From Candidatus Caenarcanales bacterium (GTDB lineage Bacteria; Cyanobacteriota; Vampirovibrionia; LMEP-6097): a stretch of 9,038 bases of DNA. The stretch spans positions 1 to 9,038 of the forward strand of contig JAJTHA010000080.1 of assembly GCA_021299565.1 (NCBI GenBank), read 5' to 3'. The notes beneath the pieces were generated by a model, which did not search any database, was not told the DNA's origin, and saw only the letters and a program-made list of their open reading frames with translations. Shown one piece after another: positions 1 to 5,893 of this stretch. Position 1 is the stretch's first letter, and each line of letters starts with the position of its first letter. Made by a program: the position numbers and the translations under genes.

Positions 1-954
1 ATTCTACTTTTGCTTGGTTTATTGATATTGCGTACAGTGTCTGGATTCCAGTCTTTTGATATCAATGAGCTTTCGGTTCTTACCAAACAATTAGCTTATC
101 CAATTCAATCTTTGATTTTCATATTGATGGCGATTTGCTTCATCATAAAATTACCTTCGGTTCCTTTTCATACTTGGCTACCAGATGCTCACGTGGAAGC
201 ACCAACACCAGTATCCATGCTGCTAGCTGGCATACTACTCAAAATGGGTTGCTATGGTATTTTGAGATTTGGACTTGGATTTTTTCCAGAAGTAATTATC
301 AAACTTGCTCCAGCACTCGCGGTTTTGGGCGCAATAAATATTTTGTACGGAGCATACGCTGCTTTAATTCAAACTGATTTGAAAAAAATCGTTGCTTATT
401 CAAGTATCTCTCACATGGGTTTCATACTTCTTGGTTTGGCCTCACTTAATGCTGCTGGCTTAGCGGGAGCAAGTTTTCAGATGTTCTCTCATGGCTTGAT
501 ATCAGCGGCCTTGTTTTTCTTGGTCGGAATGATTTACGAAAGAGCTCACACTAGAGATATTGGAGAGTTTGGTGGTCTAGCTAAAGTTATGCCTCAAACT
601 TTTTATGTGTTTATACTTGCTGCCATGGCTAATTTAGGTTTACCTGGTCTTTCAGGCTTTGTTGGTGAATCTATGATTTTCTATGGAGCCTTTGCTGGCG
701 GGTCAATAGACGCAGTAAAAATATCAGCTGCTGTTTCTACCCTAGGAGTGATTTTGACAGCTGCTTATATGCTCTGGATGAACCAGAGAGTATTTTATGG
801 AGAGACACCAAGTAAATGGTTAACTTTGAAAGACGCACGTAAAGATGAATTATTTGTATTAAGTGTATTACTCGGGCTATCATTACTATATGGAATTTAT
901 CCGCAGTATATTAATAGCTTGTTTGAGCCTATTTTTGCTAACGGTATCGGTTAG
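1..954 (+). CDS. nuoM: NADH-quinone oxidoreductase subunit M (NuoM/NdhD), C-terminal part
   Basis: This is a proton-pumping antiporter-like membrane subunit of respiratory complex I, which couples NADH-to-quinone electron transfer to proton translocation. The reading frame is open through base 1, so the 5' end lies outside the window; about 317 C-terminal residues are present of a usual ~490-530. The visible signature is the run KLPSVPFHTWLPDAH followed by VEAPTPVSMLLAG, with the channel lysine of that helix at residue 50 of the visible part. The next helix carries LKKIVAYSSISHMG with a second conserved lysine, then FSHGLISAALFFLVG with the conserved histidine. Repeated hydrophobic segments continue to the end. 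The HVEAPTPVSMLLAG wording separates NuoM/NdhD from NuoL and NuoN. The C-terminus ends naturally (IFANGIG). The last 65 bp are also read in another frame as the start of the next gene. Family assignment is very secure; the choice between the names nuoM and ndhD is not. Confidence 0.95.
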   Translation: MLLLLGLLILRTVSGFQSFDINELSVLTKQLAYPIQSLIFILMAICFIIKLPSVPFHTWLPDAHVEAPTPVSMLLAGILLKMGCYGILRFGLGFFPEVIIKLAPALAVLGAINILYGAYAALIQTDLKKIVAYSSISHMGFILLGLASLNAAGLAGASFQMFSHGLISAALFFLVGMIYERAHTRDIGEFGGLAKVMPQTFYVFILAAMANLGLPGLSGFVGESMIFYGAFAGGSIDAVKISAAVSTLGVILTAAYMLWMNQRVFYGETPSKWLTLKDARKDELFVLSVLLGLSLLYGIYPQYINSLFEPIFANGIG

Positions 955-1336
955 TGCAGTAACTACAAATGATTTAAAAGTAATTCAAGTCAAACCTGAA
1001 ACTAACAGAGATGCTATCGCAGATTTAATTAAGAAATTTTGGTTTCCCCCTCCAAGCCAAACAGACCAATTAGCAAGTGCAAAATACACCAAAGATGAGC
1101 AAAATGAAAAAAGTCTTTTGGTGACAACAACTAGCAATAATCCTGGCTTTGATCAAGCCTGCACTGCAGCTCTAGATCGTTATATGGCTACGAGTGATTT
1201 AACTGAAGTTGAAATAATTTGCAAAAGCAACTCAACTAAATTAGTGCCGGTTTTTAATGCCTTAAGTTTTCCAATTAGAATAGGTCAGGCATTGATTTTA
1301 AGAGCCTTAGATCTTGTGCCATTTTTTCCAATTTAG
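890..1336 (+). CDS. Small exported protein with TonB/TolA C-terminal-like domain
   Basis: The gene encodes a 148-residue protein of unknown role. The N-terminus is a textbook Sec signal peptide: a short charged start (MEFIR), a hydrophobic core (residues 6-19) and a probable cleavage site after VSVSA at residue 23. A lipobox-like LIAC at residues 8-11 is seen, but the hydrophobic core continues past the Cys, so cleavage after VSVSA is more likely. The mature part has the pattern W-x-PP (FWFPPP), then a strand-like stretch, then SNNPGFDQACTAAL. That last run resembles the SSG-N-xx-DQAA block of TonB/TolA C-terminal domains. No proline-rich TonB linker exists, so a true energy transducer is unlikely. 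ATG at 890 was chosen over GTG at 863 because it begins exactly at the signal peptide. No in-frame start lies between the nuoM stop and about base 1183, so translation must begin inside nuoM. No clear Shine-Dalgarno sequence is seen, so translational coupling to nuoM is likely. The domain call is a pattern match by eye. Confidence 0.75.
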   Translation: MEFIRSILIACLSLFLLTVSVSAVTTNDLKVIQVKPETNRDAIADLIKKFWFPPPSQTDQLASAKYTKDEQNEKSLLVTTTSNNPGFDQACTAALDRYMATSDLTEVEIICKSNSTKLVPVFNALSFPIRIGQALILRALDLVPFFPI

Positions 1337-1399
1337 TTTCACTAAACTTTAATTTTAACTCTGCTAGCGAAGCAAAATGTGAAGCTCATGCTAAGTTAA
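1332..1399 (+). other. Short intergenic stretch with two weak inverted repeats
   Basis: The first is TTTAGT / ACTAAA at 1332-1346 with a 3-base loop; it includes the stop codon of the preceding gene. The second is TTAACT / AGTTAA, whose arms at 1355-1360 and 1394-1399 enclose the 5' leader of mqnD. Neither is GC-rich and neither is followed by a clean T-run, so I do not call a terminator. The mqnD ribosome-binding region (AAAGAAAG, about 1398-1405) lies just after the second arm. Confidence 0.25.
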
Positions 1400-1412
1400 A
1401 GAAAGAAGCATA

Positions 1413-2357
1413 ATGAAGATCAAAATTGCTCACAGTCCAGATTCAGATGATGCATTTATGTTTTATGCCATGTGCATGAACAAAATTGATTGCAAAAACT
1501 ATGAGTTTGAATTTGCCGCTGATGAAATCTCTATTCTAAATGAGCTAGCATTATCCAATGAAAATCCTTACGATATCATCGCTGTTTCTTTTCATGCATA
1601 CAAATATCTTCAAGACAAATACCAACTCATGCTTTCAGGAGCATCCCTAGGCTCTAGCAAACATGGACCAAAGCTAATCAGCAAGAAGGATTTGACTGTT
1701 GATCAAATCACAAGAATAGCTATACCGGGAAGATACACTAGTTCGGAATTGGCGTTAAGTAAGTATTTTAATAGTCAAAAAAAGTGCTCGAGAAATTTAC
1801 TAGAATGTCATCGCGAGCCTCCGCAGGAGGCGTGGCGATCCAGCAACCAAGATCTTGATAGTGATACTGGATTGCTTCGCTGCGCTCGCAATGACTTAAG
1901 CCAAAATAGCATCGATGAAAAGAAGGATAGTTACAAATATGAAATCGTATATTGTTCATATCATGATAGTTTTAAATTACTAGAAGACAATGAAGTAGAC
2001 GCCTCTCTCTTGATTCACGAAGCACAACTCAAATATCAAGAACTTGGTTATAAACTAATTATTGATTTGGGGACTTGGTGGCATGAATATAGTGGTGGTT
2101 ATAGACTGCCCTTGGGCTGTAATGTTGCTAAAAAAGAATTGGGTACAAAAGTTATTGAAGAGCTTGATCAGATATTGATGCAATCTATAATTTGGGGCAA
2201 AAATAATTTCGAGGAAGTCATGTCTTATGCAAGTAATTTTGCCGGACATCAAATGGATAAATCAAAATCCAAACAATATTTGGATATGTATGTAGATGAT
2301 TCAACTATAAAACTAAGTGAATCTGATCTAAAGTCTATTGAATTGTTTTTGGGTTAA
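1413..2357 (+). CDS. mqnD: MqnA/MqnD-family menaquinone biosynthesis protein, probably 1,4-dihydroxy-6-naphthoate synthase, with an in-frame repeat insertion
   Basis: MqnD converts cyclic dehypoxanthine futalosine to 1,4-dihydroxy-6-naphthoate in the futalosine menaquinone pathway, in the cytoplasm. The protein has the two-lobed periplasmic-binding-protein-like fold of the family. Visible blocks are HSPDSDDAFMFYAM (7-20), SFHAYKYLQDKYQLMLSGASLG (residues 59-80), GPKL (85-88) and AIPGRYTSSELAL (103-115). Further blocks are ASLLIHEAQ (197-205), IDLGTWWHEYSGGYRLPLG (residues 217-235) and YVDDST (293-298). His202 in the IHE block matches the catalytic histidine reported for Thermus MqnD. The protein has 314 residues where about 270-290 is usual. 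The excess lies at about residues 120-175, where residues 132-161 are encoded by a palindromic repeat. All conserved blocks flank the insert and the frame stays open, so the gene is probably functional. MqnA and MqnD are homologous; the SPDSDDAFMFY wording and IHE-WW blocks favour MqnD, but MqnA-like activity cannot be excluded. Confidence 0.85.
   Translation: MKIKIAHSPDSDDAFMFYAMCMNKIDCKNYEFEFAADEISILNELALSNENPYDIIAVSFHAYKYLQDKYQLMLSGASLGSSKHGPKLISKKDLTVDQITRIAIPGRYTSSELALSKYFNSQKKCSRNLLECHREPPQEAWRSSNQDLDSDTGLLRCARNDLSQNSIDEKKDSYKYEIVYCSYHDSFKLLEDNEVDASLLIHEAQLKYQELGYKLIIDLGTWWHEYSGGYRLPLGCNVAKKELGTKVIEELDQILMQSIIWGKNNFEEVMSYASNFAGHQMDKSKSKQYLDMYVDDSTIKLSESDLKSIELFLG
1807..1895. repeat. 89-bp bipartite palindromic repeat, copy 1, inside mqnD
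   Basis: Two hairpin modules face each other. Module A (1807-1842) reads GTCA, TCG, CGAG, then a perfect stem CCTCC-gca-GGAGG, then CGTGG, CGA, TCCA. Module B (1868-1895), read on the minus strand, starts GTCA, TTG, CGAG and ends CAA, TCCA, but is shorter (28 bases) and lacks the CGTGG box. A 25-base spacer (1843-1867) separates them. The flanking base is T on both sides. The element is read in the mqnD frame as residues 132-161 without a stop. It is matched in length and architecture by 7151-7239. The wide reading openness also creates a false minus-strand ORF at 1768-1959. Its translation contains CERSEAIQ, a peptide I associate with dispersed repeats in other bacteria; that association is from memory. 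Confidence 0.88.
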
Positions 2358-2360
2358 AAA

Positions 2361-2567
2361 TTACGCTTTATGTAAAGCTTCTAGTATCTTTCTAGTTGCC
2401 TTCAAATTCATCGCTTTTGCGCTTGCAACCAATTCATGCCTCATCTTCGCATTTTTGAGATCCATAACAGCTTGAATTCCACCGAAGCCTTTAATCTGCT
2501 TACTTAAAGCTGATAGTTGATCTGGAGAGAAGCTAATTGCTTGGTCCATATGCTTAGATTCTTGCAT
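2361..2567 (-). CDS. 68-residue hypothetical protein
   Basis: I do not recognise this protein. It is small, probably cytoplasmic, without signal peptide or membrane segment. It looks mostly helical and basic toward the C-terminus, with the runs FSPDQLSALSKQI and ATRKILEALHKA. It follows the UDP-xylose synthase gene by 26 bp on the same strand, so it is probably the last gene of that unit, and it converges with mqnD, leaving only 3 bp between stop codons. The first ATG is preceded closely by AGGG (ACTAGGGC-ATG). A second in-frame ATG at residue 7 (base 2549) is a possible alternative start. Support rests on an intact frame, a plausible start signal and tight packing; no homology is claimed. 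Confidence 0.6.
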   Translation of the reverse strand: MQESKHMDQAISFSPDQLSALSKQIKGFGGIQAVMDLKNAKMRHELVASAKAMNLKATRKILEALHKA

Positions 2568-2593
2568 GCCCTAGTAATAAAGTAAAGCCGTTA

Positions 2594-3535
2594 TTATGTA
2601 GAACTTAAGGCAATTTGCCTAAAATAATCTAAAGATTGTTTTAGACCATCTTCAAGACTATATTTTGGGGCCCAATTAAGCAAAGTCGTCGCTCTAGTAA
2701 TGTCTGGGCGGCGTCTTTTGGGGTCATCTTGAGGGAGAGGGAGATATTCAATAGTAGATTTTGAATCCAATAATTTAATGACCATCTGAGCAAGCTGGTT
2801 AATAGTGAACTCTACAGGATTACCGATATTGATAGGTTGGTTAAACTCAACTTCCATCATCTTGCAGATCCCATCAACAAGATCATCAACATATTGAAAA
2901 CTACGAGTTTGTGAGCCATCTCCAAAAACTGTTATTGGTTTATTCAATAATGCCTGAGAAACAAAACTACAGACAACGCGACCATCATCCGCTCTCATAC
3001 GAGGACCAAAAGTATTAAAAATGCGCACGATTCTAGTGTCTATTTTGTGTTTGTGGTGATAAGCCATGGTAATCGCTTCAGCAAAGCGTTTAGACTCATC
3101 ATAAACTCCACGAGGACCTATAGGATTGACATTGCCGAAATAAGTCTCTGGTTGCGGATGAACTTCGGGGTCACCATAAACTTCAGAAGTACTTGCCAAA
3201 AAAAACTTAGCGTTTTTTTCTCTCGCAAGACCAAGTGCATTATGAGTTCCAAGAGAACCAACTTTGAGAATAGGGATAGCTAGCTTTTCAAAATCAACAG
3301 GACTAGCTGGACTAGCAAAATGCATCACCCAATCTAAATCACCATCTATAGAAATATATTCAGAGACATTATGATTGATAAAAGTAAAGTTCGGGTGATT
3401 ATCAAGGTGAGCTATATTTTCAAGACTTCCAGTAACCAAATTATCAATAACTATAATTTCATTTCCTGCTTTCAATAATTTTTCCGAAAGATGTGAACCA
3501 ATGAAACCCGCTCCACCAGTGATTAGTATACGCAT
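2594..3535 (-). CDS. uxs: UDP-glucuronate decarboxylase (UDP-xylose synthase)
   Basis: This is an extended short-chain dehydrogenase/reductase. It decarboxylates UDP-glucuronate to UDP-xylose with a tightly bound NAD+, using the product of the upstream dehydrogenase gene. The Rossmann motif GGAGFIGS is at residues 7-14. The block LASTSEVYGDPEVHPQPE (113-130) and the GPRGVYDESKR run (140-150) are diagnostic of this family rather than of dTDP-glucose dehydratases or epimerases. They supply the conserved Glu118 and the catalytic Tyr145-xxx-Lys149 pair. Further family marks are RIFNTFGPRM (171-180), TRSFQYVDDLVDG (210-222) and PQDDPKRRRPDIT (268-280). Its length, 313 residues, is normal for bacterial UXS. 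The start codon overlaps the stop of the upstream dehydrogenase gene by one base (TAATG), indicating coupled translation. UDP-xylose (or a 4-keto intermediate) would feed a cell-surface glycan. Close homologues with altered specificity exist, so the exact product is inferred. Confidence 0.92.
   Translation of the reverse strand: MRILITGGAGFIGSHLSEKLLKAGNEIIVIDNLVTGSLENIAHLDNHPNFTFINHNVSEYISIDGDLDWVMHFASPASPVDFEKLAIPILKVGSLGTHNALGLAREKNAKFFLASTSEVYGDPEVHPQPETYFGNVNPIGPRGVYDESKRFAEAITMAYHHKHKIDTRIVRIFNTFGPRMRADDGRVVCSFVSQALLNKPITVFGDGSQTRSFQYVDDLVDGICKMMEVEFNQPINIGNPVEFTINQLAQMVIKLLDSKSTIEYLPLPQDDPKRRRPDITRATTLLNWAPKYSLEDGLKQSLDYFRQIALSST
2619..2644. repeat. 26-bp near-perfect palindrome in the 3' end of uxs
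   Basis: Arms CTAAAATAATCT (2619-2630) and AGATTGTTTTAG (2633-2644) are reverse complements with one mismatch and only two bases between them. The palindrome is within coding sequence for the last residues of the UDP-xylose synthase. It is AT-rich, so chance is a fair explanation. It shares no box with the 89-bp repeats. Confidence 0.45.
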
Positions 3536-4926
3536 TAATGTCTCCCCATACCTATATAAATAAAACCTTTTTCTTTGAGTTGACTAGGACTATATTGATT
3601 ACGACCATCAATAAAAATATTACCAGCCATTAAAGATTTGAGTTTAGTGGTATCTAAATTAATATATTCATTCCACTCAGTAACCAAAACAATAGCATCA
3701 ACTCCAGCTGCCATTTCATAAGGATCTTCATAATAATAAATCTCAATATCAGGATTTTGTTTCTTGCAATGTTCTATTGCGACTGGATCACAAGCTCTAA
3801 CCATCGCACCAAGTTTAATTAATGATCTTGCTAAATCAAGACTAGGAGCGTCTCTCAAGTCATCTGTATTTGGCTTAAATGCCAAACCTAATAATGCTAT
3901 TTTTTTGCCTTTAATGATTTTCATTTGTTCTTGCAAGCGCTTAATTACAAGATCTCTTTGGCGATAATTAACAGTTTTAGCTGCTTTTAAAATCTCAGGA
4001 TCATAACCATACTCTCTTGCAATATTGATTAGCGCATCGATATCTTTGCCAAAGCAGCTACCGCCCCAACCTATTCCCGCATTCAAAAACTTATGTCCAA
4101 TTCTAGAATCAGTACCAATGCCATTCATCACTTGATTAACATCTGCACCAACTAAATCACAAATATTTGCTATCTGGTTAGCGAAGCTAATTTTGCTAGC
4201 AAGAAAAGCATTAGCCGAATACTTGATCATCTCAGCAGAGGTAATATCAGTTGCTATCAATTGAGATTCTTTGTAGTTACTCGGTCTTGGACAAAAATCC
4301 GGCGCTGTGAAGCTTTGGCTAGAAAGCTTTTGGTACAAGGATTTCAGCTTGTTTGCTGTCAATTCATCATCAGTGCCGATAACGATTCTATCTGGATACA
4401 ATGAATCGGCTATCGCACAGCCTTCTCTCAAAAATTCAGGATTTGACGCAACCGCAAAATTTACTTTAGTTGCTGTTGCAGTGTTTGAATTCGCTGTAGC
4501 TCTTGAAGCAATTCCATTTTCAACGAGCATTGCAACCCAATTGCCAGAGCCTACTGGAACAGTAGATTTGTTAATAACAATAGCTCCGTCACTTAAATAT
4601 TGTCCTATGCTTCTTGCAGCAGATTCCAAATAACTTAAATTTGCTTCGCCGTTTTCTTTTGGAGGAGTACCGACAGCAATAAAAATAAACTCTCCATGGC
4701 TTATTACTTCTTTTGAATCAGTAGAAAATTTTGGATAGTTGTCGTTAGTCTTACAAATTGCAAGTAAATCTTCTAAATATGGTTCATAAATAGGTATATT
4801 ACCTTTTTTGAGTAGCTCAATTCTTTCTGGATTAATATCCAAACAACTAACATCATGCCCCAAAAAAGCAAAACAAGTAGCTGTTACCAAACCTACATAT
4901 CCTGTGCCGATTACACTAACTTTCAT
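3535..4926 (-). CDS. ugd: UDP-glucose 6-dehydrogenase
   Basis: This enzyme oxidises UDP-glucose twice with NAD+ to UDP-glucuronate in the cytoplasm, the substrate of the next gene's product. Visible motifs are the N-terminal Rossmann GTGYVGL (7-13), AVGTPP (84-89), STVPVGSG (121-128) and SNPEFLREG (161-169). The central helix EMIKYSANAFLASKISFAN (232-250) carries the conserved Lys235 and Asn239, and the catalytic Cys291 sits in GWGGSCFGKD. The C-terminal NAD/UDP domain shows LGLAFKPNTDDLRDAPS (346-362). Length is 463 residues, slightly long. Two insert-like stretches stand out: an Ala/Thr/Asn-rich run at about 139-153, and a Pro/Ser-rich stretch at about 202-221 just before the central helix. 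The stop overlaps the next start (TAATG). The region just before ATG has no strong Shine-Dalgarno sequence. The enzyme call is secure. Confidence 0.95.
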   Translation of the reverse strand: MKVSVIGTGYVGLVTATCFAFLGHDVSCLDINPERIELLKKGNIPIYEPYLEDLLAICKTNDNYPKFSTDSKEVISHGEFIFIAVGTPPKENGEANLSYLESAARSIGQYLSDGAIVINKSTVPVGSGNWVAMLVENGIASRATANSNTATATKVNFAVASNPEFLREGCAIADSLYPDRIVIGTDDELTANKLKSLYQKLSSQSFTAPDFCPRPSNYKESQLIATDITSAEMIKYSANAFLASKISFANQIANICDLVGADVNQVMNGIGTDSRIGHKFLNAGIGWGGSCFGKDIDALINIAREYGYDPEILKAAKTVNYRQRDLVIKRLQEQMKIIKGKKIALLGLAFKPNTDDLRDAPSLDLARSLIKLGAMVRACDPVAIEHCKKQNPDIEIYYYEDPYEMAAGVDAIVLVTEWNEYINLDTTKLKSLMAGNIFIDGRNQYSPSQLKEKGFIYIGMGRH

Positions 4927-4965
4927 CCAAGATTTATCTTAGCAGAAATGACGAAATCAACAAAA

Positions 4966-5274
4966 TTAAGATGGCTTCCAAACTCTAACTGAGTGTTTAC
5001 TTAATTCTTTGGTAATAATTTTTGTTTTTTTATTAAAAGTAGCTCTATAAGATTCTGGACTTAATTTTCTCTTTTTAACATTTTCTAAAATTTGTTCATC
5101 ATATCTAGATACATGATGTTGATTAAATTCATCAAATTTATTTATCAATAAGCCAGTTTTGGCATCAAAAATCTTTGGAGTTTCCATTTGAGTTTTTTCA
5201 AAGACTGTTCCAGTAGAACTTAAAATTGTAGCTTCTACTATTTCTTCGTAATTAATTTTAACTGTTTGTGTCAT
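4966..5274 (-). CDS. 102-residue hypothetical protein
   Basis: I do not recognise this protein. It has no signal peptide or membrane span and looks soluble. The N-terminal half is strand-rich with acidic residues, including the run KINYEEIVEATIL at 5-17. The C-terminal third (about 65-102) is strongly basic with many Lys and Arg, ending RVWKPS. The start is well supported: AGAGGG lies immediately upstream (complement of 5277-5282), though it is unusually close to the ATG. It lies 41 bp downstream of the Ser/Asn-rich gene and 39 bp upstream of ugd on the same strand. That places it in the probable operon and suggests, without proving, a link to nucleotide-sugar or surface-glycan metabolism. 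Confidence 0.65.
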   Translation of the reverse strand: MTQTVKINYEEIVEATILSSTGTVFEKTQMETPKIFDAKTGLLINKFDEFNQHHVSRYDEQILENVKKRKLSPESYRATFNKKTKIITKELSKHSVRVWKPS

Positions 5275-5315
5275 ATCCCTCTTGTGCTCCCTTGCTAGTT
5301 TCTAACATTTGATAG

Positions 5316-5840
5316 TTAAGATCCGGTTAAGTATTTAGTAATTCTTTGAAAAATTTCTGGGTTTAAAAAAGTTTGTTTGAAGCGATTTTGGCGCTGACTA
5401 TTAAAATCTTTCACATCTAGATGTCTGTTTACAATATTAGTCGCTTTATTGTTGAAATCTAGAAACCTATTATTCGCGACCACATCAATATCTACTCCAT
5501 TTCTGGCGTCACGACTTTCTTGTCTGGCGGTTTGTCTTGCCATAATATTATTACTTCTAACTGTCGTATCAGCATTGGCTCTTACTGCAGTACTGTTTGA
5601 ACGAGAAACCCTATTTTGATTTTCGGTACTTCGTCTCTGAAAAACATTATTGGACTCTTCAAAAATACTATTGCTATTACGACTAACCGAATTGTTGCCC
5701 TGTGAATCACTTGTCAATTGGCTTTGAACACTAGAGATAGACTCTTCTAACTTGCTTGTATCAACTGTCTCTGAAGCTTTAATACCAATACTCAGAGAAT
5801 CAGAATTGGCTGCTGTACTAAGATTAACGTTATCTACCAT
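5316..5840 (-). CDS. 174-residue Ser/Asn/Arg-rich hypothetical protein
   Basis: This is an unknown protein with strongly biased composition. Residues 1-120 are rich in Ser, Asn, Thr, Gln and Arg, with short recurring runs such as SVSRNSNS, RVSRSNST and ARQTARQESRDARN. This part is probably disordered. The last 50 residues (about 125-174) are more ordinary and may form a small helical domain; they include the run FKQTFLNPEIFQRITKYL. No signal peptide or membrane segment is present, and no Cys residue occurs. The frame is intact for 525 bp, against chance in AT-rich DNA. It is the first gene of the minus-strand unit, divergent from hisH across 53 bp, so that short gap must hold both start regions. 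No clear Shine-Dalgarno sequence is seen before the ATG (complement of 5838-5840). The composition resembles lineage-specific proteins; no function can be assigned. Confidence 0.65.
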   Translation of the reverse strand: MVDNVNLSTAANSDSLSIGIKASETVDTSKLEESISSVQSQLTSDSQGNNSVSRNSNSIFEESNNVFQRRSTENQNRVSRSNSTAVRANADTTVRSNNIMARQTARQESRDARNGVDIDVVANNRFLDFNNKATNIVNRHLDVKDFNSQRQNRFKQTFLNPEIFQRITKYLTGS

Positions 5841-5893
5841 GGCTGATATTAATAAAACAAGTCAAGGTTATGGATAGGTTAAAATGAACCATA

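Noticed and set aside
863..889. GTG start giving nine extra residues to the exported protein
   Set aside because: The extra residues put a polar, Tyr-rich stretch ahead of a signal peptide that starts perfectly at the ATG at 890.
1768..1959. A 63-residue minus-strand reading frame inside mqnD, containing CERSEAIQ and WIATPPAEARDD
   Set aside because: It runs antisense through the palindromic repeat; its openness comes from the repeat, and the plus-strand MqnD frame is clearly the gene. The peptide wording only helps identify the repeat.
4455..4520. A stretch in ugd (GGAATTGCTTCAAGAGC on the coding strand) resembling part of the 89-bp repeat
   Set aside because: It lacks the GTCA, CGAG and TCCA boxes and has no hairpin, so the likeness is no better than chance.
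4307..4633. A 108-residue plus-strand frame opposite ugd
   Set aside because: It is a shadow of the well-conserved dehydrogenase on the other strand and shows no family motif.
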